NCBI GenBank assembly: GCA_937931165.1
Contig: CALHCI010000035.1
Location: 1-64,000 of the forward strand
Direction of reading: 5' to 3'
Length of the DNA: 64,000 nt
From: an uncultured Granulosicoccaceae bacterium
GTDB taxonomy: Bacteria; Pseudomonadota; Gammaproteobacteria; Granulosicoccales; Granulosicoccaceae
Below the pieces are notes generated by a model, which worked only from the letters and a program-made list of their open reading frames with translations, did not search any database and was not told where the DNA came from. This document shows, piece after piece, positions 8,273 through 16,819 of this stretch (positions within the stretch are counted from its first letter, which is position 1; every line of letters starts with the position of its first letter). The translations under genes were made by a program, and so were the position numbers.

Positions 8273-9229
8273 ATGAAGTTACCCAGGTTAACTACTCTGG
8301 CTTGCGCCAGTGTTGTCTTCTCGTTTAGCTCTGTTGCACAGGCAGCAGACGTTGTTATCGGTGTGCCAAACTGGCCATCCGTACTCGCTACCGCCCACGT
8401 GCTGAAAGTGGCGATGGAAGAGAATCTTGGTCTTGAAGTTGAACTTCAAAACGGCACCAACCCGGTGGTATTCGAAGCCATGGACTCTGGTGCGATGCAT
8501 GTTCACCCTGAAGTGTGGTTGCCAAACCAGACCAACCTCAACAACAAATACGTACAGGAAAACGGCACAGTTCGTATGAACCCGAACGGTGTTGCCGGTG
8601 ACCAGGCGATGTGTGTCACTAAAGGCACTGCAGAACGTACTGGTATTGCTAACCTTTCTGATCTTACTGATCCGGATATGGCGAAAAACTTCGATACAGA
8701 TGGCGATGGCAAAGGCGAAATCTGGATCGGTGCTGCTGGCTGGGCTTCAACTAACGTTGAAAAGGTTCGTGCCAAGTCTTACGGCTATGCCGAGACAATG
8801 AATCTGAAAGAAATGGATGAGTCTCTGGCACTTGCTGAAGTAGACAACGCTGTCGCGCAAGACAAAGACATCGTGTTCTTTTGCTACACGCCCCACCACA
8901 TGTTTTCACTGCATGAGCTGGTCATCCTGAAAGAGCCTGCGCATGACGAAGCCAAGTGGACTGTCATTCAACCTACCGATGATCCTGAGTGGCTGGAAAA
9001 GTCAGATGCTGGCGTTGCGTGGAGCACTGCTTATCTGCACATTCACTATGCTGCATCTCTTGAAACTGATCAGCCGGAAGCGGCTTCTATGCTTTCAAAG
9101 GTTAAGCTCGATACTGACACCGTATCTGCAATGACCTATGCACTGGTTGTTGACAAGCAAGACCCTGCCGAATTCGCGGCCAAGTGGGTTTCAGAGAACG
9201 GCGACACGGTAGACAGCTGGCTGCAATAG
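8273..9229 (+). CDS. Betaine/quaternary-amine ABC transporter binding protein
   Basis: The product is 318 residues from ATG 8273. I preferred this start over the longer frame at 8141 because it begins directly with a Sec signal peptide (MKLPRLTTLAC...AQA) and follows a GAGG site. The mature part starts ADVVIGVPNWPSVLATAHVL and belongs to the OpuAC/ProX-type substrate-binding family, with conserved WLPN and FFCYTPHHMF blocks that contribute aromatic residues to trimethylammonium binding in this family. It delivers betaine-like solutes to the ATPase-permease pair downstream. A strong terminator follows at 9263, so the binding protein is probably made in excess over the membrane parts. Confidence 0.85.
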   Translation: MKLPRLTTLACASVVFSFSSVAQAADVVIGVPNWPSVLATAHVLKVAMEENLGLEVELQNGTNPVVFEAMDSGAMHVHPEVWLPNQTNLNNKYVQENGTVRMNPNGVAGDQAMCVTKGTAERTGIANLSDLTDPDMAKNFDTDGDGKGEIWIGAAGWASTNVEKVRAKSYGYAETMNLKEMDESLALAEVDNAVAQDKDIVFFCYTPHHMFSLHELVILKEPAHDEAKWTVIQPTDDPEWLEKSDAGVAWSTAYLHIHYAASLETDQPEAASMLSKVKLDTDTVSAMTYALVVDKQDPAEFAAKWVSENGDTVDSWLQ

Positions 9230-9262
9230 TTGTAGCAGGTCTGTTAATTACTACCTGAAACG

Positions 9263-9293
9263 AGGGGAGCACACATGTGCTCCCCTTTTTTTT
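9263..9293 (+). terminator. Intrinsic terminator inside the transporter operon
   Basis: An 11-bp perfect stem (9263-9273 with 9276-9286, GC-rich AGGGGAGCAC arm) is followed by eight Ts. It lies 34 bp after the binding-protein stop and 39 bp before the ATPase gene. Partial read-through would give more binding protein than transporter, as in many ABC operons. Confidence 0.85.
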
Positions 9294-9331
9294 AGCTGGT
9301 GTCTGTCCACAACAGTAACGGGAATTTGTGA

Positions 9332-10369
9332 ATGACTGAAGATGTGATAACGCTTAAGAATGTCTGGAAGATATTCGGCAATCGTGCTGTTGAAGCCATG
9401 CAGGCGATAGAAACACGTGGTCTGAGCAAACCCGAGGTGTTGGAAGAGTTTGCCTGCGTTGTGGGTATTGCCGATTGTTCCTTTAGTGTTAAACGCGGTG
9501 AGATATTCTGCGTGATGGGTCTTTCCGGCTCTGGCAAGTCGACCATGGTTCGCCACTTAAACCGTTTAATCGAGCCAACCGCGGGTAATATCTCTGTGCT
9601 TGGCAAAGATATGTTATCCCTGAATAATGATGCACTGCGTGAGATGCGCGCAGTGCACATTGGCATGGTGTTTCAGCACATGGCGTTGCTGCCGCACAGA
9701 ACCGTACTGGATAACGTCGGGTTTCCATTGCAAATACGCGGTGAACCCAAATCAAAGCGCTGGGAGGTTTCTCAGCGGTGTCTGGAAATGGTTGATCTTG
9801 TCGGTTATGAAGATCGATTCCCCAGAGAGCTGTCAGGTGGTATGCAGCAGCGCGTGGGGCTTGCCAGAGCGCTGGCATCAGATCCCGAAGTATTGCTGAT
9901 GGACGAACCGTTTTCAGCACTTGATCCGTTAATCCGTCGTCAGTTGCAAGAACAGTTTATGGCGCTGTCAGCGGAGTTAAATAAAACGACCGTATTTATC
10001 ACACATGATCTCGACGAGGCCATTCGTATTGGCAATCGCATCGCTATCATGAAAGACGGTCGAATAGTGCAAATCGGTACGCCGGAGGAAATTGTCACTA
10101 ACCCGGCAGATGATTATGTTCGAGATTTTGTTGAAGGCATTTCGAAACTAAAACTGGTGTTTGCCCATTCGATTATGGAACCACTGGAAACCGCTGGTGT
10201 TGATCTGAGCGGCTCGCCGCGTGTGCATCACGGCACTGATCTTGATCAGCTCATTGATGTTGCCACCACCACCGAACACCCTATAGTGATTCAGGATGAC
10301 GACAACAATGATGTCGGGGTAATCACCAAATCTACGTTGCTGAAAGGCATACAGGGAGGCAAGGCATGA
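9332..10369 (+). CDS. Betaine-type ABC transporter ATPase (ProV/OpuAA-like)
   Basis: The product is 345 residues. It has Walker A GLSGSGKST, the Q-loop MVFQHMALLPH, the signature LSGGMQQRVGLARAL, Walker B LLMDEPFSALDP and the switch His in FITHDLDEA. The N-terminal ~50 residues before the A-loop and the IFCVMGLSGSGKST context are typical of glycine betaine/proline ATPases. The C-terminal ~75 residues are CBS-like (IVIQDDDNNDVGVITKS), but shorter than the tandem CBS of OpuA. The stop overlaps the permease start as ATGA, which indicates coupling. It energises import of quaternary amines. Confidence 0.9.
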   Translation: MTEDVITLKNVWKIFGNRAVEAMQAIETRGLSKPEVLEEFACVVGIADCSFSVKRGEIFCVMGLSGSGKSTMVRHLNRLIEPTAGNISVLGKDMLSLNNDALREMRAVHIGMVFQHMALLPHRTVLDNVGFPLQIRGEPKSKRWEVSQRCLEMVDLVGYEDRFPRELSGGMQQRVGLARALASDPEVLLMDEPFSALDPLIRRQLQEQFMALSAELNKTTVFITHDLDEAIRIGNRIAIMKDGRIVQIGTPEEIVTNPADDYVRDFVEGISKLKLVFAHSIMEPLETAGVDLSGSPRVHHGTDLDQLIDVATTTEHPIVIQDDDNNDVGVITKSTLLKGIQGGKA

Positions 10370-11940
10370 CTGATACAGGTCTTGAGTCCGGACCACGCTC
10401 AACGGACAGCTCGGTTGAGAAGTTTGTACAGGAAAATGAATCCTACTACAGCCGGCAGTTTGCCAAAATTCAGGGCACCACCGGTTTTGCATTTAGCTGG
10501 AATACCATGGCGGCAGTGTTTGGTCCGCTCTGGGGTGCGTTGCGTGGTGCATGGGGGTTCTTCTGGACGTTTCTGGTGCTGGAGCTTTTTGCACTGGTAC
10601 AGATTGGTCGCGGGTTATGGGGTGAGTTGGGTGCAAGCCAGTTGGCACGCTACGAAAAACTGTTGGCCAACATTGCCAAACGGGAGCAACAGGCAAAAGA
10701 TTTAATTGCAGCAGGTGATCAGGCTGATGCTGAAGCCAAGTTAAAAATTGCCAGTAACTTGAAACGTGTTGCCGCAGAAGCCAAGGCAAAAGCAGACGCT
10801 GCTGCCAATGAGGCAGTTTCTATTCTTGTTACCGGTCTGGTCATGCTGTTGGTGGTGAAAATTATCGAAGGCTTTGTGGCCAACCGCAGTTACGAAAAAC
10901 AATACTTGCGCTGGCGCGCAGATCCTACCGTGCAGTCAGGTCTTAGTCGATTGAGCGCCGGGTTTGGTGCATTGTTGTTGTTGGCTATCTGGCCATTAAC
11001 GCTGTTTCGTTTTACCGTCTCTGACCCCGACAGCAAACTGTCGGCCTTAACCGGTGGTTTTATCGGCGGCAAAATCCCGATTACTGAATTCCCGGTAAAT
11101 CGTGAATACTTCGCGGTGCTGGCTAAGAAGGGTGATGCCGGCTTTGACTGGTTGGCGATAAATTTCAGTCATGTATTTGAAGGCATTACCAAAGGTATTC
11201 GTACGGTCCTTGATGGTTTGGAAATTGTACTGATACAAACACCGTGGCCGGTGGTGATGATTGTGATTGTTGTGATGGCGTTACGGCTCGCAGGCATACG
11301 CGTGGCAATATTCACTGCTGCGTCATTGCTCTATTTAGCGTTTATGGGGCTTTGGGAAATTTCCATGATCACCGTCGCGTTGATTGGTGCCGGTGCTTTC
11401 CTGTGTGTGATTATTGGTATTCCACTCGGTATCTGGTTTGGCAAGTCAAACCGTGCATATGCATTCGCTGAACCGGTGCTCGACTTTATGCAGACTATGC
11501 CGGCGTTTGTTTACCTGATTCCAATCATTGCTTTCTTTGGTACCGGTAAACCACCAGGCGTACTTGCCACTTTGATTTTTGCCATGCCGCCGGTCATCAG
11601 GCTGACTGCACTGGGCATGCGTGGTGTACCGGAAGCAACCAAAGAAGCGGCGGTGGCATTCGGTTGTTCCAAATGGCAGTTGCTGCGCAATGTCGAATTA
11701 CCTCTGGCCATGCCGTCCATTATGACTGGCATAAACCAAACCATTCTTATGTCGCTCTCTATGGTGGTTATCGCTTCATTAATCGGCGCTGAAGGCCTGG
11801 GCGCATTGATTCTTGAAGCGCTGCAGTATGCTGCTAAAGGGCAGGGATTGCTCGGCGGGCTTGCCATATTACTGTGCGCCATGGTCATTGATCGTATTGC
11901 GCAGGGCATGTATCGCAGAAAGGTAGGGACTGCGAGCTAG
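10366..11940 (+). CDS. Betaine-type ABC permease with extra N-terminal domain
   Basis: The product is 524 residues. The C-terminal ~250 residues are a ProW/OpuAB-type permease with the EAA motif GVPEATKEAAVAFG (about 420-433), which contacts the ATPase. The first ~245 residues are extra: an aromatic FSWNTMAAVFGPLWG block followed by hydrophobic stretches (reminiscent of DUF2628), an Ala/Lys-rich coiled coil around 100-145 (YEKLLANIAKREQQAKDL), then further membrane segments. Ordinary ProW proteins are ~350 residues or fewer. The extension may regulate or localise the transporter, but its role is unknown. Confidence 0.85.
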   Translation: MTDTGLESGPRSTDSSVEKFVQENESYYSRQFAKIQGTTGFAFSWNTMAAVFGPLWGALRGAWGFFWTFLVLELFALVQIGRGLWGELGASQLARYEKLLANIAKREQQAKDLIAAGDQADAEAKLKIASNLKRVAAEAKAKADAAANEAVSILVTGLVMLLVVKIIEGFVANRSYEKQYLRWRADPTVQSGLSRLSAGFGALLLLAIWPLTLFRFTVSDPDSKLSALTGGFIGGKIPITEFPVNREYFAVLAKKGDAGFDWLAINFSHVFEGITKGIRTVLDGLEIVLIQTPWPVVMIVIVVMALRLAGIRVAIFTAASLLYLAFMGLWEISMITVALIGAGAFLCVIIGIPLGIWFGKSNRAYAFAEPVLDFMQTMPAFVYLIPIIAFFGTGKPPGVLATLIFAMPPVIRLTALGMRGVPEATKEAAVAFGCSKWQLLRNVELPLAMPSIMTGINQTILMSLSMVVIASLIGAEGLGALILEALQYAAKGQGLLGGLAILLCAMVIDRIAQGMYRRKVGTAS

Positions 11941-11960
11941 TAAGTAAAAAATGTTAGGCC

Positions 11961-11985
11961 GCTGCGACATCAATAAGGTCGCAGC
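11961..11985. terminator. GC-rich inverted repeat after the transporter operon
   Basis: GCTGCGAC and GTCGCAGC (8-bp perfect stem, 9-nt loop) lie 21 bp after the permease stop. No T-run follows, so it may be a factor-dependent end, an mRNA stabiliser or chance. Confidence 0.4.
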
Positions 11986-12188
11986 ATGCCGCACCGTGTC
12001 TTTAAGCGGCGACGCTCACGACGGTATCACCAGGCTTCGCGTGTGTCTGTTAAGCCGGATATCGCCTAAAGCCCGCACCTGCCGGTAAAAATGCTGCTAC
12101 AGATTAAGGCAAACCGACACCCAATTTATTTAGATTGACTGAGGTGTGACTTAAAGTCCATGGTACACGCTGCTATCAACCTCAACGG

Positions 12189-13643
12189 ATGTCTCACGTG
12201 ACTCAAAAAAACCTGATTGCCGGTGAATGGCAGACCGGCAGCGGCGAAATCGAAAACCATAACCCGTCAGATCTGACTGATCTGGTCGGCGTTTATGCAC
12301 AGGCCACCAGCGATCAACTGAGCGCTACACTCGAACAGGCACATCGAGCGCAACGTGAGTGGGCAGCTTACGGGATTGAGCGCAAACAAGCCGTGTTAAT
12401 GAATATCGGCAACGAGATGATGTCCCGCGCCGAAGAGCTTGGAACGTTGTTGTCACGCGAAGAGGGCAAGCCGCTGGCCGAGGGCAAAGGTGAGGTGTTC
12501 AGAGCCGGACAATTTTTTACCTACTACGCAGCAGAATGCCTGCGACAAATTGGCGAAAACGCCGACAGCGTGCGCGACGGTATCGAGATTGATGTGCGAC
12601 GAGAGCCGGTAGGCGTGGTGGCGGTGATTTCCCCATGGAACTTCCCGACCGCTACTGCGTCATGGAAAATTGCACCAGCGCTTTGCTATGGCAATGCCGT
12701 GGTTTGGAAGCCCGCCAACATGACACCAGCCTCTGCAGTGGCGCTGACCGAAATCATTGAACGTCAGGATATTCCCAAAGGTTTGTTTAGTTTGATCATG
12801 GGGTCAGGCAACACCATTGGTCAGCAGCTGGTAGAGAGTAAAAGCGTTAATGCCATATCGTTTACCGGGTCGGTGCCGGTTGGAAAAGGCATTGCGGCAG
12901 CGGCGATTGCGAATCTCACTAAAGTGCAAATGGAAATGGGGTCGAAAAACGCGCTGGCTGTGATGGACGATGCTGATCTTGATCTGGCGGTGTCCGTAGC
13001 GCATGGTGGTGCGTTTGGTGGCACTGGTCAAAAGTGTACGGCTTCTTCCAGACTGGTGGTTCATGAAAAAATTCATGATGCATTTGTCGAAAAGCTGATT
13101 GCCGGTGCAAAGGCTATGAAAGTGGGTCATGCGCTTGAAGCAGATACGCAAATGGGGCCAGTTGTCAGTGAGCAGCAGCTAAATGAAAACCTCGACTATG
13201 TAGCGCTGGGTAAATCAGAAGGTGCCGAGCTTGCCTGTGGTGGTGAGCGTTTGTCTCTTGATCATGATGGTTACTACATGTCTCCGGGGGTGTTTCTCAA
13301 TACCAGTAACAGCATGCGCATTAACCGTGAAGAAATGTTTGCGCCGTTAACCAGTGTGATCAAAGTTGGTAGTTATGATGAAGCGCTTGCGGTTGTTAAC
13401 GACACCGATTTTGGCTTAACCTCCGGTATTGTTACCACAAGCCTTGCAAGGGCATCGCACTTTCGGCGCAATGCACAAACCGGTGTGGTCACAGTGAATT
13501 TGCCGACTGCCGGAACCGACTATCATGTGCCGTTCGGCGGCCGTGGCGACAGCTCGTACGGGCCCAGAGAGCAGGGCAGTGCGGCAGCAGAGTTTTATAC
13601 TACCGTCAAAACAGTTTATATGAGTTCAGGAAGCCCCGAATAA
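12189..13643 (+). CDS. NAD(P)-dependent aldehyde dehydrogenase, ketoglutarate-semialdehyde type
   Basis: The product is 484 residues, full length for the ALDH superfamily. Visible are the SPWNFPTATASWKIAPAL block, the cofactor loop FTGSVPVGK, the general base in VQMEMGSKN (about 248) and the catalytic Cys in GGTGQKCTASSR (about 282). The GQKCTASSR form is common in alpha-ketoglutarate-semialdehyde dehydrogenases; succinate-semialdehyde dehydrogenase is another option. It overlaps the following peptidase gene as TAATG and lies 250 bp after a quaternary-amine importer. I infer a role in catabolising an imported betaine or amino-acid derivative; substrate unproven. Confidence 0.8.
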   Translation: MSHVTQKNLIAGEWQTGSGEIENHNPSDLTDLVGVYAQATSDQLSATLEQAHRAQREWAAYGIERKQAVLMNIGNEMMSRAEELGTLLSREEGKPLAEGKGEVFRAGQFFTYYAAECLRQIGENADSVRDGIEIDVRREPVGVVAVISPWNFPTATASWKIAPALCYGNAVVWKPANMTPASAVALTEIIERQDIPKGLFSLIMGSGNTIGQQLVESKSVNAISFTGSVPVGKGIAAAAIANLTKVQMEMGSKNALAVMDDADLDLAVSVAHGGAFGGTGQKCTASSRLVVHEKIHDAFVEKLIAGAKAMKVGHALEADTQMGPVVSEQQLNENLDYVALGKSEGAELACGGERLSLDHDGYYMSPGVFLNTSNSMRINREEMFAPLTSVIKVGSYDEALAVVNDTDFGLTSGIVTTSLARASHFRRNAQTGVVTVNLPTAGTDYHVPFGGRGDSSYGPREQGSAAAEFYTTVKTVYMSSGSPE

Positions 13644-14614
13644 TGCGCATTGATGGATTGCAGTACGCCAATTGGTCGGAGAAAATATTTCGCCAGCTAC
13701 GTGAAGGAAATGTTGACGCTATACACGTGACTATTTCCTACCACGAAAACTTTCGTGAAACAGTGCTTAATTTTGAGCAGTGGAATCGATGGTTTGAGCG
13801 CTACCCTGATCTAATCATCAAGGGCACGCAAGCCGGTGATATTGACCATGCCCGTGATACTGGCCGTACCGCAGTTTTCTTCGGTTTTCAAAACCCGAGC
13901 CCCATCGAAGATGACATAGGCCTGGTAGAGATTGTTCACACACTGGGTGCGCGTTTCATGCAGCTGACCTATAACAATCAATCATTACTGGCGACTGGTT
14001 GTTATGAAGCTGAAGACAATGGCATTACCCGGATGGGTAAGCAGGTTATAAAAGAAATGAATCGCGTCGGGTTGGTGGTGGATATGAGTCACTCGGCAGA
14101 TCGCTCAACTATCGAAGCTGCCGACATCTCCGAGCGCCCGATTGCTATTACCCATGCCAACCCTCATGAGTGGGAGCCGGCATTGCGCAATAAACGCGAA
14201 GCGGTAATTCGCGCTGTCACTGAAAACGGCGGTATGTTGGGATTCTCTATATACCCGCATCATCTTAAAGACAAAACAGAGTGTTCATTGGAAAGTTTTT
14301 GTCAGATGATCGCTGATACGGCTGCAAAATACGGGGTAGAGCATTTAGGCATTGGAACAGACCTGTGTCAGGATCAGCCGGACAGCATTGTCGAGTGGAT
14401 GCGCGTTGGCCGGTGGACAAAAGAAATTGACTATGGCGAAGGCTCGGTGAGCAACCCCGGCTTTCCACCGATGCCGCAATGGTTCAAAGATAATCGCGAC
14501 TTTGGCAATATTGAAAACGGATTAACTTCAGTAGGCATGTCTGATGGAGAAGTCGCAGCGGTGATGGGCGGTAACTGGTATCGCTTTTTTCAGAACAATT
14601 TTGGTCCTCTTTAG
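13643..14614 (+). CDS. Membrane-dipeptidase-family (peptidase M19) zinc hydrolase
   Basis: The product is 323 residues with no signal peptide, so it is likely cytoplasmic. Family M19 features: an N-terminal D-x-H-type metal site (DAIHVTISYHE, altered from the usual DGHND), the GLVEIVHTLGARFMQLTYNN block, VVDMSHSADRSTIEAA, PIAITHANPH and GIGTDLCQD. The metal-binding His residues of SH and TH are present. M19 enzymes hydrolyse dipeptides or related amides. In pseudomonads a member of this family sits among dimethylglycine/sarcosine catabolism genes. Coupling to the aldehyde dehydrogenase suggests a shared pathway fed by the upstream transporter. Confidence 0.8.
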   Translation: MRIDGLQYANWSEKIFRQLREGNVDAIHVTISYHENFRETVLNFEQWNRWFERYPDLIIKGTQAGDIDHARDTGRTAVFFGFQNPSPIEDDIGLVEIVHTLGARFMQLTYNNQSLLATGCYEAEDNGITRMGKQVIKEMNRVGLVVDMSHSADRSTIEAADISERPIAITHANPHEWEPALRNKREAVIRAVTENGGMLGFSIYPHHLKDKTECSLESFCQMIADTAAKYGVEHLGIGTDLCQDQPDSIVEWMRVGRWTKEIDYGEGSVSNPGFPPMPQWFKDNRDFGNIENGLTSVGMSDGEVAAVMGGNWYRFFQNNFGPL

Positions 14615-14645
14615 CGTCGAATTTGTGGTGTGCAGCAAGTGCATA

Positions 14646-14687
14646 GCCTGATTGCTACGCACATTGGCCTGATTGCTACGCACATTG
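14646..14687. repeat. Perfect 21-bp tandem repeat, two copies
   Basis: The unit GCCTGATTGCTACGCACATT plus a final G occurs twice without mismatch, just after the dipeptidase gene and before the nhaA remnant. Function unknown; it may mark the rearranged junction. Confidence 0.9.
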
Positions 14688-14711
14688 GTGATCCCTGTTG
14701 ATTTGACGAAG

Positions 14712-15126
14712 CTAAACGGTTGTTGCGGATGGTGGTGCAGAAAACCGCTTGAAGGTACTTACCCGCAAAACCAGTATTGCCAGTAACAATGACAACAATG
14801 ATCCTCCCAGCACACCGAGTTTCATCGCGTCGGCCAGGGCAGGGTCAAGATCTTGATAGGCGAGTGAGCCAATGAAAAAGCTCATGGTAAAACCGATGCC
14901 GGTAGCAATGGCGGTGCCGTACAGCATTAACAGGTTTGCGCCATCGGGCATGGAAAACCAGCGTGCTTTTAGCCCGACCCACAGGGGTAGAAAAACACCT
15001 ACCTGCTTACCGACGAAAAGTCCGGCAGCAATGCCCAGGGTGAGCGGGTTGGTCAGCATTTGCAGGCTAAGGCCCTCAAGAGACACACCTGCAACATGCT
15101 CCAGTGAACGCAGCGGTGAGTCTTTG
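14712..15126 (-). pseudogene. nhaA: C-terminal remnant of Na+/H+ antiporter NhaA
   Basis: The translation from about 15123 down matches the NhaA C-terminus: SPLRSLEH, GVSLEGLSL, NPLTLGIAAGLFVGKQVGVF, then YGTAIATGIGFTMSFFIGSL. About two thirds of the protein is missing at the N-terminus. In addition about 20 residues are absent between LEH and AGVSL, where NhaA normally has the helix ending LFALANAGVSL. It cannot be a working antiporter. The open frame continues upstream to 15323 but that part is unrelated and overlaps the nhaR remnant on the other strand. Confidence 0.75.
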
Positions 15127-15158
15127 CGCTCGGGTCTTTGTGGGGTTTGATTATCTGA

Positions 15159-15449
15159 TACACCTCTACCATCCGACACGACTTGTTTCAGCGTACTAAT
15201 GTCACGCCGCATGTAATTGCTGAATTTGCAGACAGTGCGTTGCTGAAAGTTTTTGGTGAAGCGGGTGTCGGTGTGTTTCCGGCGTGTACTGCCATTAGCG
15301 TTGAAATTGAACAGATGTATCATGCCAGGTGCATTGGCATTGCTGAAGGCGTTTCCGAAGCGTATTACGCAATTTCGCCAGAGAGAAAACTAAAAAATGC
15401 TGTAATAGTGCGCGTGAATGAAGTGGCGCATGAATGGCTGGATGAATAG
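15159..15449 (+). pseudogene. nhaR: C-terminal remnant of LysR regulator NhaR
   Basis: From 15159 the frame reads TSTIRHDLFQRTNVTPHVIAEF piece by piece, followed by DSALLKVFGEAGVGVFPA, IGIAEGVSEAYYAISPER and LKNAVIV. These match the effector-binding C-terminal third of NhaR, the Na+-responsive activator of nhaA. The DNA-binding domain is gone. Its broken end abuts the broken end of the nhaA remnant on the opposite strand. Confidence 0.7.
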
Positions 15450-15456
15450 CTTAACC

Positions 15457-15491
15457 CAAAAAAATCCCGGCTATATAACCGGGATTTATTT
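15457..15491. terminator. Bidirectional intrinsic terminator
   Basis: The 9-bp stem AAATCCCGG (15462-15470) pairs with CCGGGATTT (15479-15487), flanked by an A-run on the left and ATTTATTTT on the right. It ends the dctP transcript on the minus strand, 41 bp past its stop, and could also end the nhaR remnant transcript. Confidence 0.75.
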
Positions 15492-15527
15492 TCACTCATA
15501 CAGTAAAAAATATAATTACATAAAGAT

Positions 15528-16550
15528 TTAATCAAGCAATCCGATTTGCTTCATAAACTTCACATGGGTGTCCAGTGCCTCACGCGCAAGCGGTGATTTA
15601 TCAGCCACGTCTTCCCATGCCTGCACCGCAATAGCACGCATTTTGTCGCGATCTTCCTGCGCCCAGTCAATCACGTTGATATCACCGCCGGCTTTGTGTT
15701 CCGCAACGAGTCGTTTATCTTCCATGTCCGACAGTCGACGCATGGACGTATTCATAGCCGTGTACCAGACATCGAGCATTTCTTTTTCAGCATCACTCAT
15801 TTGCTCAAACGCACGCTTGTTCATTACAAGCTGAAGTACGGCCATTGAATGAATGCCCGGGTAGATAGGATATTTTGCTACCTTGTGCATGCCACTGGCA
15901 TCGTTATTAACATACGCCGAGGCATCTGCAGCTTGTACCAGACCTTTTTCAAGGGACGTATAAACTTCAGAAAATGGTAATGCAACCGGTGATGCGCCAG
16001 CCCGTTTAAATACCTCGGCGGCCAAACCTTCCGGTGAACGTACCTTGACACCTTTGAGATCATCAATAGTGTTGATTGGAATAGAAGAGACAAAAGCTTC
16101 ACGTGCGTAAGGTCCGCAACCGATTACTACCGTATTGCCGCCGGTATATTTGTCATACACTTTTTGCAGCATTTCTTTGCCACCGCCGTACTGGCAAAAA
16201 GTCTGCATCTGATCAACGGTGTCGTAGCCGGATATCAGATCACCAAGGATAGAAAATGCCTGATCGCGTCCGGTGAAGTAGGAAATAGCGTTTAAATCAC
16301 CCGACAGTATTCCGTTTGCTACGGCATCAATAGTTTCTTTGTAAGGGACTACAGCCTGTGTGGGTAGCACCTCCATCTTGGTGCCGTCGGGCCCGGTCAT
16401 GGTGTTCCATTTTACTACCCAGTCCTGGTAGAAGTTCATGGCCCAGTCGCCTGCACGAGAGCTGGCCTGTAATTTGATGGTGTCTGCGCTCGCAACACCT
16501 GCGGATAACACCAGCGCAATCGCGCTCAAGGTTGCCTTGATACGAATCAT
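15528..16550 (-). CDS. TRAP transporter solute-binding protein (DctP family)
   Basis: The product is 340 residues with a clear Sec signal peptide (MIRIKATLSAIALVLSAGVASA). The mature protein starts DTIKLQASSRAG and shows DctP features: the LKGVKVRSPEGLAAEVFKRAG block with the conserved carboxylate-binding Arg, and PFSEVYTSLEKGLVQAAD. The family binds organic acids and related anions in the periplasm. It is transcribed divergently from the fused membrane subunit gene at 16820. The small membrane-protein gene at 16578 precedes it on the same strand. Ligand not predictable from sequence alone. Confidence 0.85.
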   Translation of the reverse strand: MIRIKATLSAIALVLSAGVASADTIKLQASSRAGDWAMNFYQDWVVKWNTMTGPDGTKMEVLPTQAVVPYKETIDAVANGILSGDLNAISYFTGRDQAFSILGDLISGYDTVDQMQTFCQYGGGKEMLQKVYDKYTGGNTVVIGCGPYAREAFVSSIPINTIDDLKGVKVRSPEGLAAEVFKRAGASPVALPFSEVYTSLEKGLVQAADASAYVNNDASGMHKVAKYPIYPGIHSMAVLQLVMNKRAFEQMSDAEKEMLDVWYTAMNTSMRRLSDMEDKRLVAEHKAGGDINVIDWAQEDRDKMRAIAVQAWEDVADKSPLAREALDTHVKFMKQIGLLD

Positions 16551-16577
16551 ATTTTCCTCTCTATGGTTTACTGACGT

Positions 16578-16706
16578 TTAAAAACCGTCTGATAGTGCAA
16601 ACATCAGCCAGGTAACAAAAGCGCCCGCCAAAAGACCAAATATCCAGGCCCACGGACCGTAGTACCTGACCGGATCGCGTCGACCGCCGTCGTCATCGGT
16701 GTTCAT
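16578..16706 (-). CDS. Small single-span membrane protein beside TRAP genes
   Basis: The product is 42 residues from ATG 16706; AGGAGG lies 14 nt upstream, a rather long spacing. A longer frame to 16760 adds 18 charged residues and is less likely. The N-terminal half is acidic and arginine-rich; residues ~18-38 form one membrane span (WIFGLLAGAFVTWLMFAL). It ends 27 bp before dctP and is probably co-transcribed with it. I do not recognise a family. It could be a small TRAP-associated subunit. Confidence 0.6.
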   Translation of the reverse strand: MNTDDDGGRRDPVRYYGPWAWIFGLLAGAFVTWLMFALSDGF

Positions 16707-16819
16707 TAATCTGCACTTTTCCTCCTCAGGGGGATTGACCCCGTGGCGTCTATAGGACACTGTTAGACGCTGGTTGTCAACAATATAACCATAACAACAA
16801 GATAGTTGGAGGAAATACC

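Noticed and set aside
14712-15323. Treating the 203-codon frame as a real NhaA protein
   Set aside because: The N-terminal two thirds and an internal helix are missing, and the 5' part is unrelated sequence over the nhaR remnant.
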